Part shown: positions 1 through 7,451 of the stretch, in pieces
How the letters are laid out: every line of letters starts with the position of its first letter
How positions within the stretch are numbered: position 1 is the first letter of the stretch
Virus record (IMG/VR): IMGVR_UViG_3300042328_000131
Coordinates: 1 to 20,037 of that record
Origin: a virus
Reading direction: 5' to 3' (one strand)
Length of the DNA stretch: 20,037 nt
The notes under the pieces: generated by a model
Told to the model about the DNA's origin: nothing
Databases searched by the model: none
The model's input: the letters and a program-made list of their open reading frames with translations, nothing else
Program-made: the position numbers and the translations under genes

Positions 1-807
1 CAAACTGCTGTTAGTGCTGTTAGTGCCAGCGGAACGGTGACAGCCACGCAATGGGCAAGTTTAGTTAATACATTAAACAATGCTAGGCTACACCAAAGTG
101 GTGCAGGGTCTGGTATTAGTGCGCCAACAGCAGGTACAACTATTACCTATCTAGCTACTCTGCAAACTGCGGTTAATACTTCTTACAGTAGTCGACTAAC
201 TGCTGCAGCCACGGGCACACTAGTAACAACTACTTTGACTGGTTACAATATTACTGGTGGCACTGGTGCATTCTCAGGTACAAAAGCCATGACGTTCACC
301 TGGGCAAGTGGCAATGCTGCACGTTATTTCTTTAACTGTGGTGGACGTATTGGTTGGAATATTACAGGTGTTACGAACAATAATGGTACATTACGTAGTG
401 CCGACTTAGTGACAAACTTGGGCACTAATCTTAAAGGTGGTGTGATGACTAACAGCGCATCATCATACACAGGAACTAACGGCGCAACCCGTACTACAAA
501 TAGTATTGGTTATTGGGGATTAACTACAACAAATCAACTCGCAAGTCAGGTCTATTCAAGTAATTATCGTTACGAATATAACAGTGATTATACAAACTTT
601 AACGTAAAAACAAGCACCACCAACGTTGGCGGTAATGGTGATAACGGTCTACAAATTACCGTTACAATTGGGTGGAATATCCCTACAACCTACGTAGGGT
701 TAAACGACGCTGTAAACGTAACTATGGCCTATAACGGTACATACACTCCACCAGCAACAACCTATCTATCAGCTAGCTGGGGCAATCCAACTATTGCAGC
801 AGTTTAA
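1..807 (+). CDS. Phage virion structural protein, tail/fibre type (5' partial)
   Basis: The reading frame is open from the first base, so the gene starts upstream; the GTG at 37 is an internal Val codon rather than a convincing start. About 268 C-terminal residues are visible. They are very rich in Thr, Asn, Gly, Ser and Ala, poor in charged residues, and look like beta-structured virion protein. A hydrophobic/Gly element, RYFFNCGGRI (visible residues about 108-117, near base 322), resembles a motif I recall from structural proteins of marine tailed phages; this is recollection, not a search. No enzyme motif is seen. The gene ends in a hairpin terminator and is transcriptionally separated from the accessory operon. 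It could be a tail fibre, a baseplate-associated protein or a capsid decoration protein; the sequence does not decide between them. Confidence 0.7.
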   Translation, partial: QTAVSAVSASGTVTATQWASLVNTLNNARLHQSGAGSGISAPTAGTTITYLATLQTAVNTSYSSRLTAAATGTLVTTTLTGYNITGGTGAFSGTKAMTFTWASGNAARYFFNCGGRIGWNITGVTNNNGTLRSADLVTNLGTNLKGGVMTNSASSYTGTNGATRTTNSIGYWGLTTTNQLASQVYSSNYRYEYNSDYTNFNVKTSTTNVGGNGDNGLQITVTIGWNIPTTYVGLNDAVNVTMAYNGTYTPPATTYLSASWGNPTIAAV

Positions 808-808
808 T

Positions 809-830
809 CAACCTTTTCGGTTGCTTTTTT
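809..830 (+). terminator. Rho-independent terminator after the structural gene
   Basis: A five-base-pair stem, CAACC (809-813) with GGTTG (819-823), encloses a TTTTC loop and is followed by C and six T residues (825-830). It begins two bases after the stop codon of the structural gene. It is the only clear intrinsic terminator seen in the window, and it separates the virion gene from the long operon. Confidence 0.8.
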
Positions 831-849
831 CTCACTGGGTTGCTATACT
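821..849 (+). promoter_or_regulatory. Candidate sigma70-type extended -10 promoter for the operon
   Basis: TTGCTT (821-826) stands 17 bases upstream of TATACT (844-849), which is preceded by TGC (841-843), giving an extended -10 element. The -35 match is weak (TTG plus poor positions), so the extended -10 carries the call. The -35 overlaps the 3' arm and T-tract of the terminator. Transcription would start near 856, only about eight bases before the ATG at 864, leaving an almost leaderless first gene with no Shine-Dalgarno sequence. No exact T4-type late promoter (TATAAATA) is present here. Moderately supported; it is the only intergenic space available for a promoter. Confidence 0.5.
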
Positions 850-863
850 AGATAATTACTAGT

Positions 864-1178
864 ATGAGCGACTTAGACAACCTTACCCAAGAAATACGTT
901 TAGCCACTGACTATCAAGTCAACAAACGTATCTTACGAGAAAAAATTCAAACAGATCTACAGGTAACACACAATAGCGGCCTGTTTAAAGTTACCCCAGA
1001 GCTAATAGCGTTCCTTAATGCCTGGGACTCTGATGAGTTATATCTAGAAGATACCTATCAAAATCCAATACTAGTTAGTAGGCTCGAGCTTCTGACATTG
1101 TGTCGACAACATTATCAAATGGTAATGAACACCTGGCATATCCAACATGACGAAATCAAACGTGCCCGCAAAGTCTAG
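864..1178 (+). CDS. Small conserved-looking phage protein of unknown function
   Basis: A 104-residue soluble, charged protein beginning MSDLDNLTQEIRLATDYQ. It is predicted mainly helical, with a mixed segment (YLEDTYQNPI, about residues 70-79) and a Lys/Arg-rich end. It has no signal peptide, membrane segment or catalytic motif that I can recognise. It reminds me of small hypothetical proteins seen in T4-like marine phages, but I cannot assign a function. It is the first gene of the operon, directly after the promoter candidate, with no visible ribosome-binding site. Its last 32 bases overlap the next gene. The reading frame is convincing because it fills exactly the gap between the promoter and the downstream glycosyltransferase. 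Confidence 0.8.
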   Translation: MSDLDNLTQEIRLATDYQVNKRILREKIQTDLQVTHNSGLFKVTPELIAFLNAWDSDELYLEDTYQNPILVSRLELLTLCRQHYQMVMNTWHIQHDEIKRARKV

Positions 1179-1956
1179 AGGAGTACTGCTTTTTGCTTTT
1201 GATACAGAAAAGACCAGCTACGTTACTATAGCTGAACATTGCGCACGACTAGTTAAACATACTACAGGATTACCTGTTACCTTAGTTACAGAGCACGGAA
1301 CTACAGCACAGGGCTTTGACAACATAGTCTATGTCAGTAACGAACTTAAAAATCGCAAAATAGATGTAGAAGGCAGCTGGCGCAATGGCGATCGTTTTAG
1401 AGCATATGAACTAAGTCCTTACGATGAAACTATTCTAATAGACAGCGATTATCTAATGCTTGATACTAATTTAATTAAATTATTTGAGCAAGACTTTGAT
1501 TATCGGATAATGAGTTGGAATAATAAACCTGCTACGGCGTGGAAGTTAAAGATGGGCATGTTTGGTCTTGATTATCTTTGGGCTACAGTCATTCTATTCC
1601 GCAAAACAGCTAAAACAAAAATGTTGTTTGACCTAGTGGGCCGTATACAACGCAACTATACCTACTACATGAAACTATATCATATGCGTGAGGGAAACTT
1701 TCGTAACGACTATGCTTTTACTATTGCTAACAATATTCTAAACGGCTATGATCCAAATTTTGACCAAGGTATAGTTACACCAATGCTGACCTTTGCTGAT
1801 GTTACAACTAGTATCACTGTGAAGAATTCTATGCTAGTAGTTAAAGAACGAGAAAAAGGATACGTAATCCCTCGTCAGAACATACACGTTATGGATAAAG
1901 GCTATTTGCTATCAGATAACTTTAAAGAATTTGTAGATACAATATGCGCAAAGTAG
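1147..1956 (+). CDS. GT-A-fold glycosyltransferase-like protein (DxD: DSD)
   Basis: A 269-residue protein with a Rossmann-like start (GVLLFAFDTEKTSYVTIAEH, residues 12-31) and a hydrophobic strand leading into D99-S100-D101 (context ILIDSDYLML). This is the metal and nucleotide-sugar binding DxD of GT-A transferases such as the GT8 family. The predicted activity is transfer of a sugar from an NDP-sugar; donor and acceptor cannot be read from the sequence. There is no signal peptide or membrane anchor, so it should be cytoplasmic. The start is uncertain: ATG at 1147 overlaps the upstream gene by 32 bases, and an in-frame GTG at 1162 is an alternative; neither has a clear Shine-Dalgarno. The two following genes in this part of the operon include further GT-A-like proteins, which supports the call. 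Confidence 0.75.
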   Translation: MTKSNVPAKSRGVLLFAFDTEKTSYVTIAEHCARLVKHTTGLPVTLVTEHGTTAQGFDNIVYVSNELKNRKIDVEGSWRNGDRFRAYELSPYDETILIDSDYLMLDTNLIKLFEQDFDYRIMSWNNKPATAWKLKMGMFGLDYLWATVILFRKTAKTKMLFDLVGRIQRNYTYYMKLYHMREGNFRNDYAFTIANNILNGYDPNFDQGIVTPMLTFADVTTSITVKNSMLVVKEREKGYVIPRQNIHVMDKGYLLSDNFKEFVDTICAK

Positions 1957-2813
1957 ATCAATATCAAGCACAGCAAGGATTTTTTACTATTGCGCAGAAC
2001 ACCTTAGATGTGGATTATCTGCGCCTAGCATACTTGCAAGCTCTAAGCATTAAGATAACTATGCCAGGTAGTTTGTATGCAGTAGCAGTTGATCAAGCTA
2101 CCTTAGAGCTAGTGACAGATGAGCATCGCAAGGTATTCGACTATGTTACTACCATTGAGAACGACGAAGCAGCTAACGTTGAATGGAAATTGTCTAATGA
2201 ATGGCAGGCGTTTTATCTAACGCCGTTTAAAGAAACAATCAAATTAGAAAGCGACATTGTATTCACTCGTAGCATAGCGCATTGGTGGACTACGTTTAGA
2301 CTTAAAAACATTGTACTTGGCCAAGGATGTAGAGATTATCTAGGCAAACTCAGTGATGACAGAACATATAGACAAGTGTTTGATGACAACCAACTACCTG
2401 ATGTTTATAATGGCATTATGTATTTCCGTTATAGCCAAGAAGCCGCAGAGTTCTTTTGGTATGCTCGACAGATATTTCAAAACTGGACTACGGTTAAAGA
2501 TACCTTAATTAAGTGTTATGATGAACACCCAACTACTGATGTAGTGTATGCCCTAGCTGCAAAGATTGTAGGTGAAGAAAACTGTACTATACCTGGTGTA
2601 GATTTTATTAACTTTACACATATGAAGCCAAAAATTAATAAGTTTAGTACAGCAACACCGTGGCACAATTTAGTAGTGTATGAGACACCTGTGCCAATGG
2701 TTAGAATTAATAACATTAATCAATACCATCCCTTGCACTATCAAGATAAAGCATGGGTTACAGACGAACTAATCAAGGAGTATGCAGATGAATTCGCAAG
2801 AATGGTTAGATGA
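1944..2813 (+). CDS. Second GT-A-like glycosyltransferase candidate (ESD variant of DxD)
   Basis: A 289-residue soluble protein with the same plan as the preceding one. Its N-terminal part contains YLRLAYLQALSIKITMPG, and the segment FYLTPFKETIKLESDIVF (about residues 90-107) places E102-S103-D104 where the neighbour has DSD. The phrase 'Y-x-T-P-F-x-E-T-x-x-x-x-S-D' parallels 'Y-x-L-S-P-Y-D-E-T-I-L-I-D-S-D' upstream, so I read the two as distant paralogues. The first Asp of DxD is Glu here, so metal binding may differ or be lost. Later aromatic segments (YNGIMYFRYS) match the typical post-DxD part of phage GT-A proteins. It overlaps the upstream gene by 13 bases. The glycosyltransferase assignment is an inference from motif and context; donor and acceptor are unknown. 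Confidence 0.65.
   Translation: MRKVDQYQAQQGFFTIAQNTLDVDYLRLAYLQALSIKITMPGSLYAVAVDQATLELVTDEHRKVFDYVTTIENDEAANVEWKLSNEWQAFYLTPFKETIKLESDIVFTRSIAHWWTTFRLKNIVLGQGCRDYLGKLSDDRTYRQVFDDNQLPDVYNGIMYFRYSQEAAEFFWYARQIFQNWTTVKDTLIKCYDEHPTTDVVYALAAKIVGEENCTIPGVDFINFTHMKPKINKFSTATPWHNLVVYETPVPMVRINNINQYHPLHYQDKAWVTDELIKEYADEFARMVR
2775..2780 (+). promoter_or_regulatory. Strong Shine-Dalgarno that fixes the start at 2788
   Basis: AAGGAG lies inside the end of the second glycosyltransferase gene. It is one base from the ATG at 2782 but seven bases from the ATG at 2788, so 2788 is the better start for the following gene. Confidence 0.8.
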
Positions 2814-3150
2814 GTTTAACTCTGCTATGGCCGCCATGGCTATTGTACCGGAACCTATAGAATATCGCCTACATTACGACGAAACTGGCGCTATTTACAT
2901 GTGTAGTATGCAGAAACACCCAGAAAACGAGCAATATATTGTAGTCGATAAAGAAACATATACTAACTATACGCAATACCATGTAGATATTGTGAAAAAA
3001 CGGTTAATAAAGATTGACATGAACCCTGGTATTAGTGTACAATTAAAACGTAGTAATCAAGGATTTAAAACTGTAAAACATCACGCTGGCTTAATAATTG
3101 AGTCAGATGAAACCTATAATAGTGTAGAATATTATGAGCCAAATAGTTGA
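2788..3150 (+). CDS. Small phage protein of unknown function with a strong ribosome-binding site
   Basis: The start is set at 2788 rather than the in-frame ATG at 2782, because AAGGAG (2775-2780) has its optimal seven-base spacing to 2788. The product has 120 residues, beginning MNSQEWLDEFNSAM, with an acidic helical N-terminus. Beta-rich segments follow: YRLHYDETGAIYMCSMQ, QYIVVDKETY and a basic strand region containing QLKRSNQGFKTV. There is no membrane segment or recognisable catalytic motif. It resembles small hypothetical proteins I recall from T4-like marine phages. It overlaps the upstream gene by 26 bases and the downstream gene by 17. Its ribosome-binding site is one of only two full AAGGAG sites at ideal spacing in the operon, suggesting it is made in larger amounts than the surrounding enzymes. 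Confidence 0.8.
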   Translation: MNSQEWLDEFNSAMAAMAIVPEPIEYRLHYDETGAIYMCSMQKHPENEQYIVVDKETYTNYTQYHVDIVKKRLIKIDMNPGISVQLKRSNQGFKTVKHHAGLIIESDETYNSVEYYEPNS

Positions 3151-4033
3151 TATAGCAGACCTAGATGTTGTTTATTTAAGTTATGATGAACCTAATAAAG
3201 AAGCTAACTGGATTAAGATACAAAATATCGTTCCGTGGGCTGTTAGAGTAGATGGAGTCAAGGGTAGTGACGCAGCTCACAAAGCAGCTGCTGATGCTAG
3301 TAGCACTGATCGTTTTGTACTCATCGACGGTGACAATCTTCCAGACCCTGCCTTCTTTAATCTTCAACTCAGACTTGACGACAGTAATCGAGACTGTGTT
3401 TTCCGTTGGCGTGCCCGTAATCATATTAATGCTCTCCAGTACGGCAACGGTGGCCTATCGTGTTGGACAAAGGATTTTGTCTATGCAATGAAAACGCATG
3501 AGAATACCGACGGCGACGTTAAGAATGATGTAGAATTTTGCTTCTATCCAAACTATTGGGCTATGAGTGACTGCTACAGTACAACATATCCTAATAGCAG
3601 TCCGTTCCAAGCCTGGCGTGCGGGATTCCGTGAAGGTGTTAAAATGTGCCTAGACCGCGGAGCAAAGCCTACACTAGAAGAGTTTGAAAAACGTGTACAT
3701 TCACGTAACTATGATAACTTATGTATTTGGCAAACTGTAGGCGCAGACGTAGAGAATGGTTTTTGGGCTATATTTGGAGCACGTCAAGGTACGTATTTAA
3801 CAATGTTAGAAGATTGGGACTATCGCAAGGTACAAGACTTTGATGCGCTTGAGGCAATATGGAAGGAATACGAAAGTATCAATGAACCAGTAGAACATTG
3901 CCAACGCTTAGGTCAGATACTTCGTACACGATTAGGATTACCTATTATAGATATGGATCCAGCAGAAAGTAAATTTTTTAAACATCATTACAAGAGTAAT
4001 TTTGTAAACAAAGGAATAATGAACCGTGAGTAA
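3134..4033 (+). CDS. Third GT-A-like protein (DGD motif), phage type
   Basis: A 299-residue protein. The N-terminus DVVYLSYDEPNKEANW (11-26) is a first Rossmann strand and loop, followed by VPWAVRVDGVKGSDAAHKAA (33-52). FVLIDGDNLPDP (61-72) carries D65-G66-D67, in the usual DxD position of GT-A glycosyltransferases. The combination 'YDEPN ... GVKGSDAAHK ... DGDN' is one I associate with a phage-specific glycosyltransferase-like group; this is memory only. It could transfer a sugar, or be an inactive relative. The C-terminal half (about residues 90-299) is rich in aromatic residues and has no second known domain that I recognise. It begins 17 bases inside the preceding gene and ends by overlapping the GTG start of the radical SAM gene. 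It is predicted cytoplasmic. Confidence 0.65.
   Translation: MSQIVDIADLDVVYLSYDEPNKEANWIKIQNIVPWAVRVDGVKGSDAAHKAAADASSTDRFVLIDGDNLPDPAFFNLQLRLDDSNRDCVFRWRARNHINALQYGNGGLSCWTKDFVYAMKTHENTDGDVKNDVEFCFYPNYWAMSDCYSTTYPNSSPFQAWRAGFREGVKMCLDRGAKPTLEEFEKRVHSRNYDNLCIWQTVGADVENGFWAIFGARQGTYLTMLEDWDYRKVQDFDALEAIWKEYESINEPVEHCQRLGQILRTRLGLPIIDMDPAESKFFKHHYKSNFVNKGIMNRE
4011..4015 (+). promoter_or_regulatory. Shine-Dalgarno supporting the GTG start at 4026
   Basis: AAGGA lies ten bases upstream of GTG at 4026. The alternative in-frame ATG at 4044 has no purine-rich sequence in front of it, so the GTG is preferred. Confidence 0.55.
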
Positions 4034-5435
4034 ATCAGTATTCATGTCGGCTGCAGAAGAAATGCAAGACAAGTTAGGTCCTAGTCTTTGCTTAGCCAAA
4101 TGGCAACAGGTAAGCCTGCACTTACCTACAGGACTTAACAATAGCTGTTACCATCCACCCTTGCACGAAATAGATGCGCAGGTTGTTGAGTTTCACCCTA
4201 GCGCATTACATAACACACAGCACAAAAAAGAACAACGTAAGAAAATGCTTGAAGGTGAAAAGCCAAAAGAGTGTAATTACTGTTGGCATATAGAAGATAC
4301 TGGACACTTAAGTGATCGTCACTATCGCAGTGGCGAGCCCTGGGCCGCCGAACACTACGATACTATTAAAGCCCTACCGTGGGACGCTGATGTTACGCCA
4401 AGTTATGTAGAAGTAAACTTTAGTCATGGCTGCAACTTAGCATGTAGCTATTGCAGTCCACAATTTAGTACAGAGTGGCAGAAAGATATCGATCGTTGGG
4501 GAGCATATCCCACAGCAAAACCGCACAACGACCCTAGTCACTTTAAAGGGCGACGTCAACCTATTCCTGTTAAAGATCATAACCCCTACGTGGAAGCGTT
4601 CTGGAAATGGTGGCCTGAACTATACGGCAGTTTAAAACACTTCCGTATGACAGGTGGAGAGCCGCTTATGGATAAGAACACACATCGTGTATTTGATTAT
4701 ATCTTAGCAAGTCCTAAGAGTGATTTACATGTAGATGTTACTAGTAACTTCAGTGTTGAAGAAGGGTTATTTGTTAAATATTTAGAAAAAGTTAAAGAAT
4801 TATGCACAGGTGAACGCATTGAACACTTTATGCAGTATGTAAGTTTAGATACAGGTATCGCTGAACATGCTGAGTATATTCGTAGGGGGTTGAACTTCCA
4901 GCGTAATCAAGCATACGTACATAGATACTTAAATGATGTCCCTAATCGTAACAGTCTTACATATATTATTACTATGAATAATCTAAGTCTACTAGGACTG
5001 CAACGACAACTTGAACATATTTTAGATTTACGCAGGCTGTATAGTAGTACATATCAACGAGTTTGGTTTGATACTCCTGTATTACGTACACCGCAATGGC
5101 AAAGCCTACAAATCTTACCACCAGCTTATGCAGGTATCTTAGAAGATGTAATTAAGTGGATGAAACAACATCAAATCAAAGAAGGTGAAGATAGATTTGA
5201 TGGTTTTAAAGATTACGAAATACAACGTATGGAACGTGACCTTGCTTGGATGAAGAACGGTAAGAAACTTACAGAAAAATATATCAATGAACAACGTGCT
5301 GACTTCTATCGCTTCTTTAGTGAATATGACAAACGTCGTTGTGCTGGCGGAGCTGATACAACCTATTTCTCAGATGTATTCCCACAAATGAAAGAGTTTT
5401 GGCAGGAGTGCAAGTGGCATGCCGAAAATCAATAA
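4026..5435 (+). CDS. Radical SAM enzyme with divergent N-terminal twitch-like cluster domain, copy 1
   Basis: A 469-residue protein. The radical SAM cluster motif CX3CX2C is C136-x3-C140-x2-C143 (HGCNLACSYCSPQF), and the SAM-amine motif is G210-G211-E212-P213. The N-terminal domain holds exactly four cysteines, C22 (CLAKW), C41 (SCYHP) and C83/C86 (CNYCW), spaced like the cluster-binding cysteines of N-terminal-twitch radical SAM enzymes but with altered signatures. They could bind one auxiliary 4Fe-4S cluster. The reaction is expected to use a 5'-deoxyadenosyl radical; the substrate is unknown. The C-terminal part (about 380-469) is helical and charged, with one further pair, C439 and C461, that may be structural. 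It starts with GTG at 4026 (ATG at 4044 is the alternative) and overlaps the next gene, a clear paralogue, by 17 bases. Confidence 0.85.
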   Translation: MSKSVFMSAAEEMQDKLGPSLCLAKWQQVSLHLPTGLNNSCYHPPLHEIDAQVVEFHPSALHNTQHKKEQRKKMLEGEKPKECNYCWHIEDTGHLSDRHYRSGEPWAAEHYDTIKALPWDADVTPSYVEVNFSHGCNLACSYCSPQFSTEWQKDIDRWGAYPTAKPHNDPSHFKGRRQPIPVKDHNPYVEAFWKWWPELYGSLKHFRMTGGEPLMDKNTHRVFDYILASPKSDLHVDVTSNFSVEEGLFVKYLEKVKELCTGERIEHFMQYVSLDTGIAEHAEYIRRGLNFQRNQAYVHRYLNDVPNRNSLTYIITMNNLSLLGLQRQLEHILDLRRLYSSTYQRVWFDTPVLRTPQWQSLQILPPAYAGILEDVIKWMKQHQIKEGEDRFDGFKDYEIQRMERDLAWMKNGKKLTEKYINEQRADFYRFFSEYDKRRCAGGADTTYFSDVFPQMKEFWQECKWHAENQ

Positions 5436-6792
5436 CGAAACGGATTTAGAATACAAACGTAGGGTAATTGACATTAAGTCAGAGAGCTTCTGCGCGGCTA
5501 AATGGTACAATGCTACTATATGGTTAGGCAGTGGACAAACTACTAGTTGCCATCATCCCTTGCCACATGCTATTGATGTTAATGCTATTGCTATTAATCC
5601 CAAAGCCATACACAATACACTTGAGAAAAAAGAACAGCGTCGTCAGATGCAAGCAGGTGAACGACCTGCAGGTTGTGATTACTGCTGGAAAATAGAGGAT
5701 ATGTATAAAGATCCTAAGTATCTTGGAGTTGATGTTCCTGAGTCAATTAGTGATCGCGTATACAAAACAGTAATTTATAATGACGAGGATTTAGATGCAG
5801 CGTTTAATACAAACTATCAAGAAGATGTTAATTTACAAACTCTGGAAATCGCATTCGACCGAACTTGTCAGTTTGCTTGTAGCTATTGTAACCCTGCTTT
5901 CAGTACAGCCTGGGTTAGAGATATTAAACGCAATGGAGCCTATGAACATCTTGTATCTGACGGACGCAATCACTTTACTCATGCTCACGATCATAGTCAA
6001 CGTTATACTATTGATCAAGTCAATCCTTACGTTGAAGCGTTCTTTAAGTGGTGGGAAACAGACCTACACAAGACGTTAAAAGAACTGCGCATCACAGGCG
6101 GCGAGCCCTTAATGTCGGGTTATACATGGCGTCTAATAGATTGGTTTAAAGAACATAGAGGTCAGAGCAAAACACGGCTTGCTATAAACAGCAACCTGGG
6201 ATTTGAGAAAGATAAAATTGAGAGGTTATTAGATGCTACACAAGGTATCGAATTGGATTTGTACACTAGCAACGAAAGCATTGGTAGACACGCAATATAT
6301 ATTCGTGATGGCATGGATTGGGATCAATGGGTTGGCAATGTTTCTTATCTACTGGATAGTAAAAGACTGCGCGGCCTACATATCATGTGTACAATCAATG
6401 CCTTATGCTTACTAAGCCTACGTGAGTTCTTGTTTAACATTGTTAATCTTAAACGTGAATACGGCCGTGATAGTATTAACTTTAGTCTTAATATCTTGCG
6501 CTTTCCTAGCTTACAGAGTGTCTTAGTATTACCATTGTCAATGCGTGAGCAATATGCTGATGAACTAGCCCGTGCTTATGAGATTATGGCCGATGATGTA
6601 TTCTGTCACGAGTTTGAATTAAATCAATTACGTAGATTGGTAGAATACCTGCGCACTCCAGAACAAGATCCGCAACTATTACAAGTATTACAGCGTGACT
6701 TTAAAAACTTTTATCAGCAATATGACCAGCGCCGTGGAAAAGACTTTAAATATACATTTCCACAACTAGCAGACTGGTACGACGCACTATGA
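5419..6792 (+). CDS. Radical SAM enzyme with divergent N-terminal twitch-like cluster domain, copy 2
   Basis: A 457-residue tandem paralogue of the preceding gene. Shared elements are CAAKW (C25), SCHHPLPH (C44), a K-K-E-Q-R-x-x-M helix, CDYCWKIED (C86/C89), then CX3CX2C at C150, C154 and C157 (ACSYCNPAFSTAW), NPYVEAFFKWW (202-212) and GGEP (227-230). Both copies therefore have a four-cysteine N-terminal domain plus the radical SAM cluster. Relative to copy 1, the segment between the two domains is longer and acidic (about 95-138). The substrate is unknown; the two copies could act in sequence or as a heterodimer. ATG 5419 is preceded by AGGAG (5404-5408) at ten-base spacing. The gene ends in ATGA, overlapping the SGNH gene by four bases. 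Confidence 0.85.
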   Translation: MPKINNETDLEYKRRVIDIKSESFCAAKWYNATIWLGSGQTTSCHHPLPHAIDVNAIAINPKAIHNTLEKKEQRRQMQAGERPAGCDYCWKIEDMYKDPKYLGVDVPESISDRVYKTVIYNDEDLDAAFNTNYQEDVNLQTLEIAFDRTCQFACSYCNPAFSTAWVRDIKRNGAYEHLVSDGRNHFTHAHDHSQRYTIDQVNPYVEAFFKWWETDLHKTLKELRITGGEPLMSGYTWRLIDWFKEHRGQSKTRLAINSNLGFEKDKIERLLDATQGIELDLYTSNESIGRHAIYIRDGMDWDQWVGNVSYLLDSKRLRGLHIMCTINALCLLSLREFLFNIVNLKREYGRDSINFSLNILRFPSLQSVLVLPLSMREQYADELARAYEIMADDVFCHEFELNQLRRLVEYLRTPEQDPQLLQVLQRDFKNFYQQYDQRRGKDFKYTFPQLADWYDAL

Positions 6793-7451
6793 TTTTAGCA
6801 TTTGGATGTTCAGTGACACACGGTGCAGAACTTGTGCATGCAAATCAACACGAAGATAATGTCAAATACAGTTATCCTAATTTAGTAGCAAATACATTAG
6901 GTGTAGAGTGTAAAAATTATTCTGTATGCGGTATTAGTAATGAAGGTATATTCCATAATGTAGTTAATACATTAGTCAGATATAAAAGCCAAGAAATTAC
7001 CCTTGTTATTGTAGGATGGACTAGTACCATGCGAGAGTATTGGCGCACAGATAATAGAGAATGGTTTATCATACCTAGTTGGTGTGCTACTGCTGAAAAA
7101 GGACAACCATTTACACAGTTCAAAGATTATACTGATAGTAATATCAATTTGCATCCTAGAATATGCAGTGATCGAGCAGAATATTTAGATCCATTAGCTA
7201 CAATTTATGATACTGTTACTAGGTATAAATTTGACAGTGAAGAATACGAAACTAAAAAAAGTAATTATGTTGATATGACTAGAATCTTATGTCAACAACG
7301 AGGGGTGCGATTAATTGAAACTTGTTGTATGGGATCAATTGGCAGCATAAACATTAATGTAGACAATTTCGGTACATGGCGCCAAGGATTAGGCCATCCT
7401 ACTAAAAAAGATCACGAACAAGTAGCACAACAGGTATTACTAACCCTATGA
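6789..7451 (+). CDS. SGNH/GDSL-type hydrolase-like protein (GCS block I)
   Basis: A 220-residue protein. Block I is F-G-C-S-V-T-H-G with the nucleophile candidate S8; the usual Asp of GDS is Cys. Block II is the Gly/Asn-containing CGISNEGIF (48-55). Where SGNH enzymes have GxND, this protein has W77-x4-R82 (GWTSTMR). Near the end, G202-H203-P204 with H209 matches block V, but the Asp normally three residues before the His is absent. Members of this superfamily are esterases, O-acetyl hydrolases or O-acyl transferases, often acting on glycans. The triad here would be reduced to Ser-His. There is no signal peptide, so it should be cytoplasmic. It is four-base coupled to genes on both sides, both radical SAM. 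Confidence 0.75.
   Translation: MILAFGCSVTHGAELVHANQHEDNVKYSYPNLVANTLGVECKNYSVCGISNEGIFHNVVNTLVRYKSQEITLVIVGWTSTMREYWRTDNREWFIIPSWCATAEKGQPFTQFKDYTDSNINLHPRICSDRAEYLDPLATIYDTVTRYKFDSEEYETKKSNYVDMTRILCQQRGVRLIETCCMGSIGSININVDNFGTWRQGLGHPTKKDHEQVAQQVLLTL

Noticed and set aside
37-807. GTG at 37 as the true start of the structural gene
   Set aside because: The frame is open from base 1 with the same Thr/Ser/Ala-rich composition, and no ribosome-binding site precedes 37; the gene is simply cut by the window edge.
1177-1183. AGAGGAG as a ribosome-binding site for a shorter form of the first glycosyltransferase
   Set aside because: No ATG, GTG or TTG stands in frame at suitable spacing downstream, and such a start would remove the first Rossmann strand.
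2516-2716. Minus-strand open frames (also at 3176-3424, 3938-4141, 5833-6018, 6917-7154, 10509-10784, 12809-13018, 16502-16747, 18356-18553)
   Set aside because: All lie opposite strongly supported genes, have no ribosome-binding site and encode low-complexity or implausible products; they are shadows.
5795-6079. Plus-strand frame with hydrophobic segments that could suggest a small membrane protein
   Set aside because: It lies wholly inside the second tandem radical SAM gene, across its CX3CX2C motif, in another frame and without a Shine-Dalgarno.
7224-7230. TATAAAT at 7224-7230 (and at 19262-19268) as T4-type late promoters
   Set aside because: Both lie inside coding sequence, are one base short of TATAAATA and are not placed upstream of a gene start in an A+T-rich genome where chance matches are expected.
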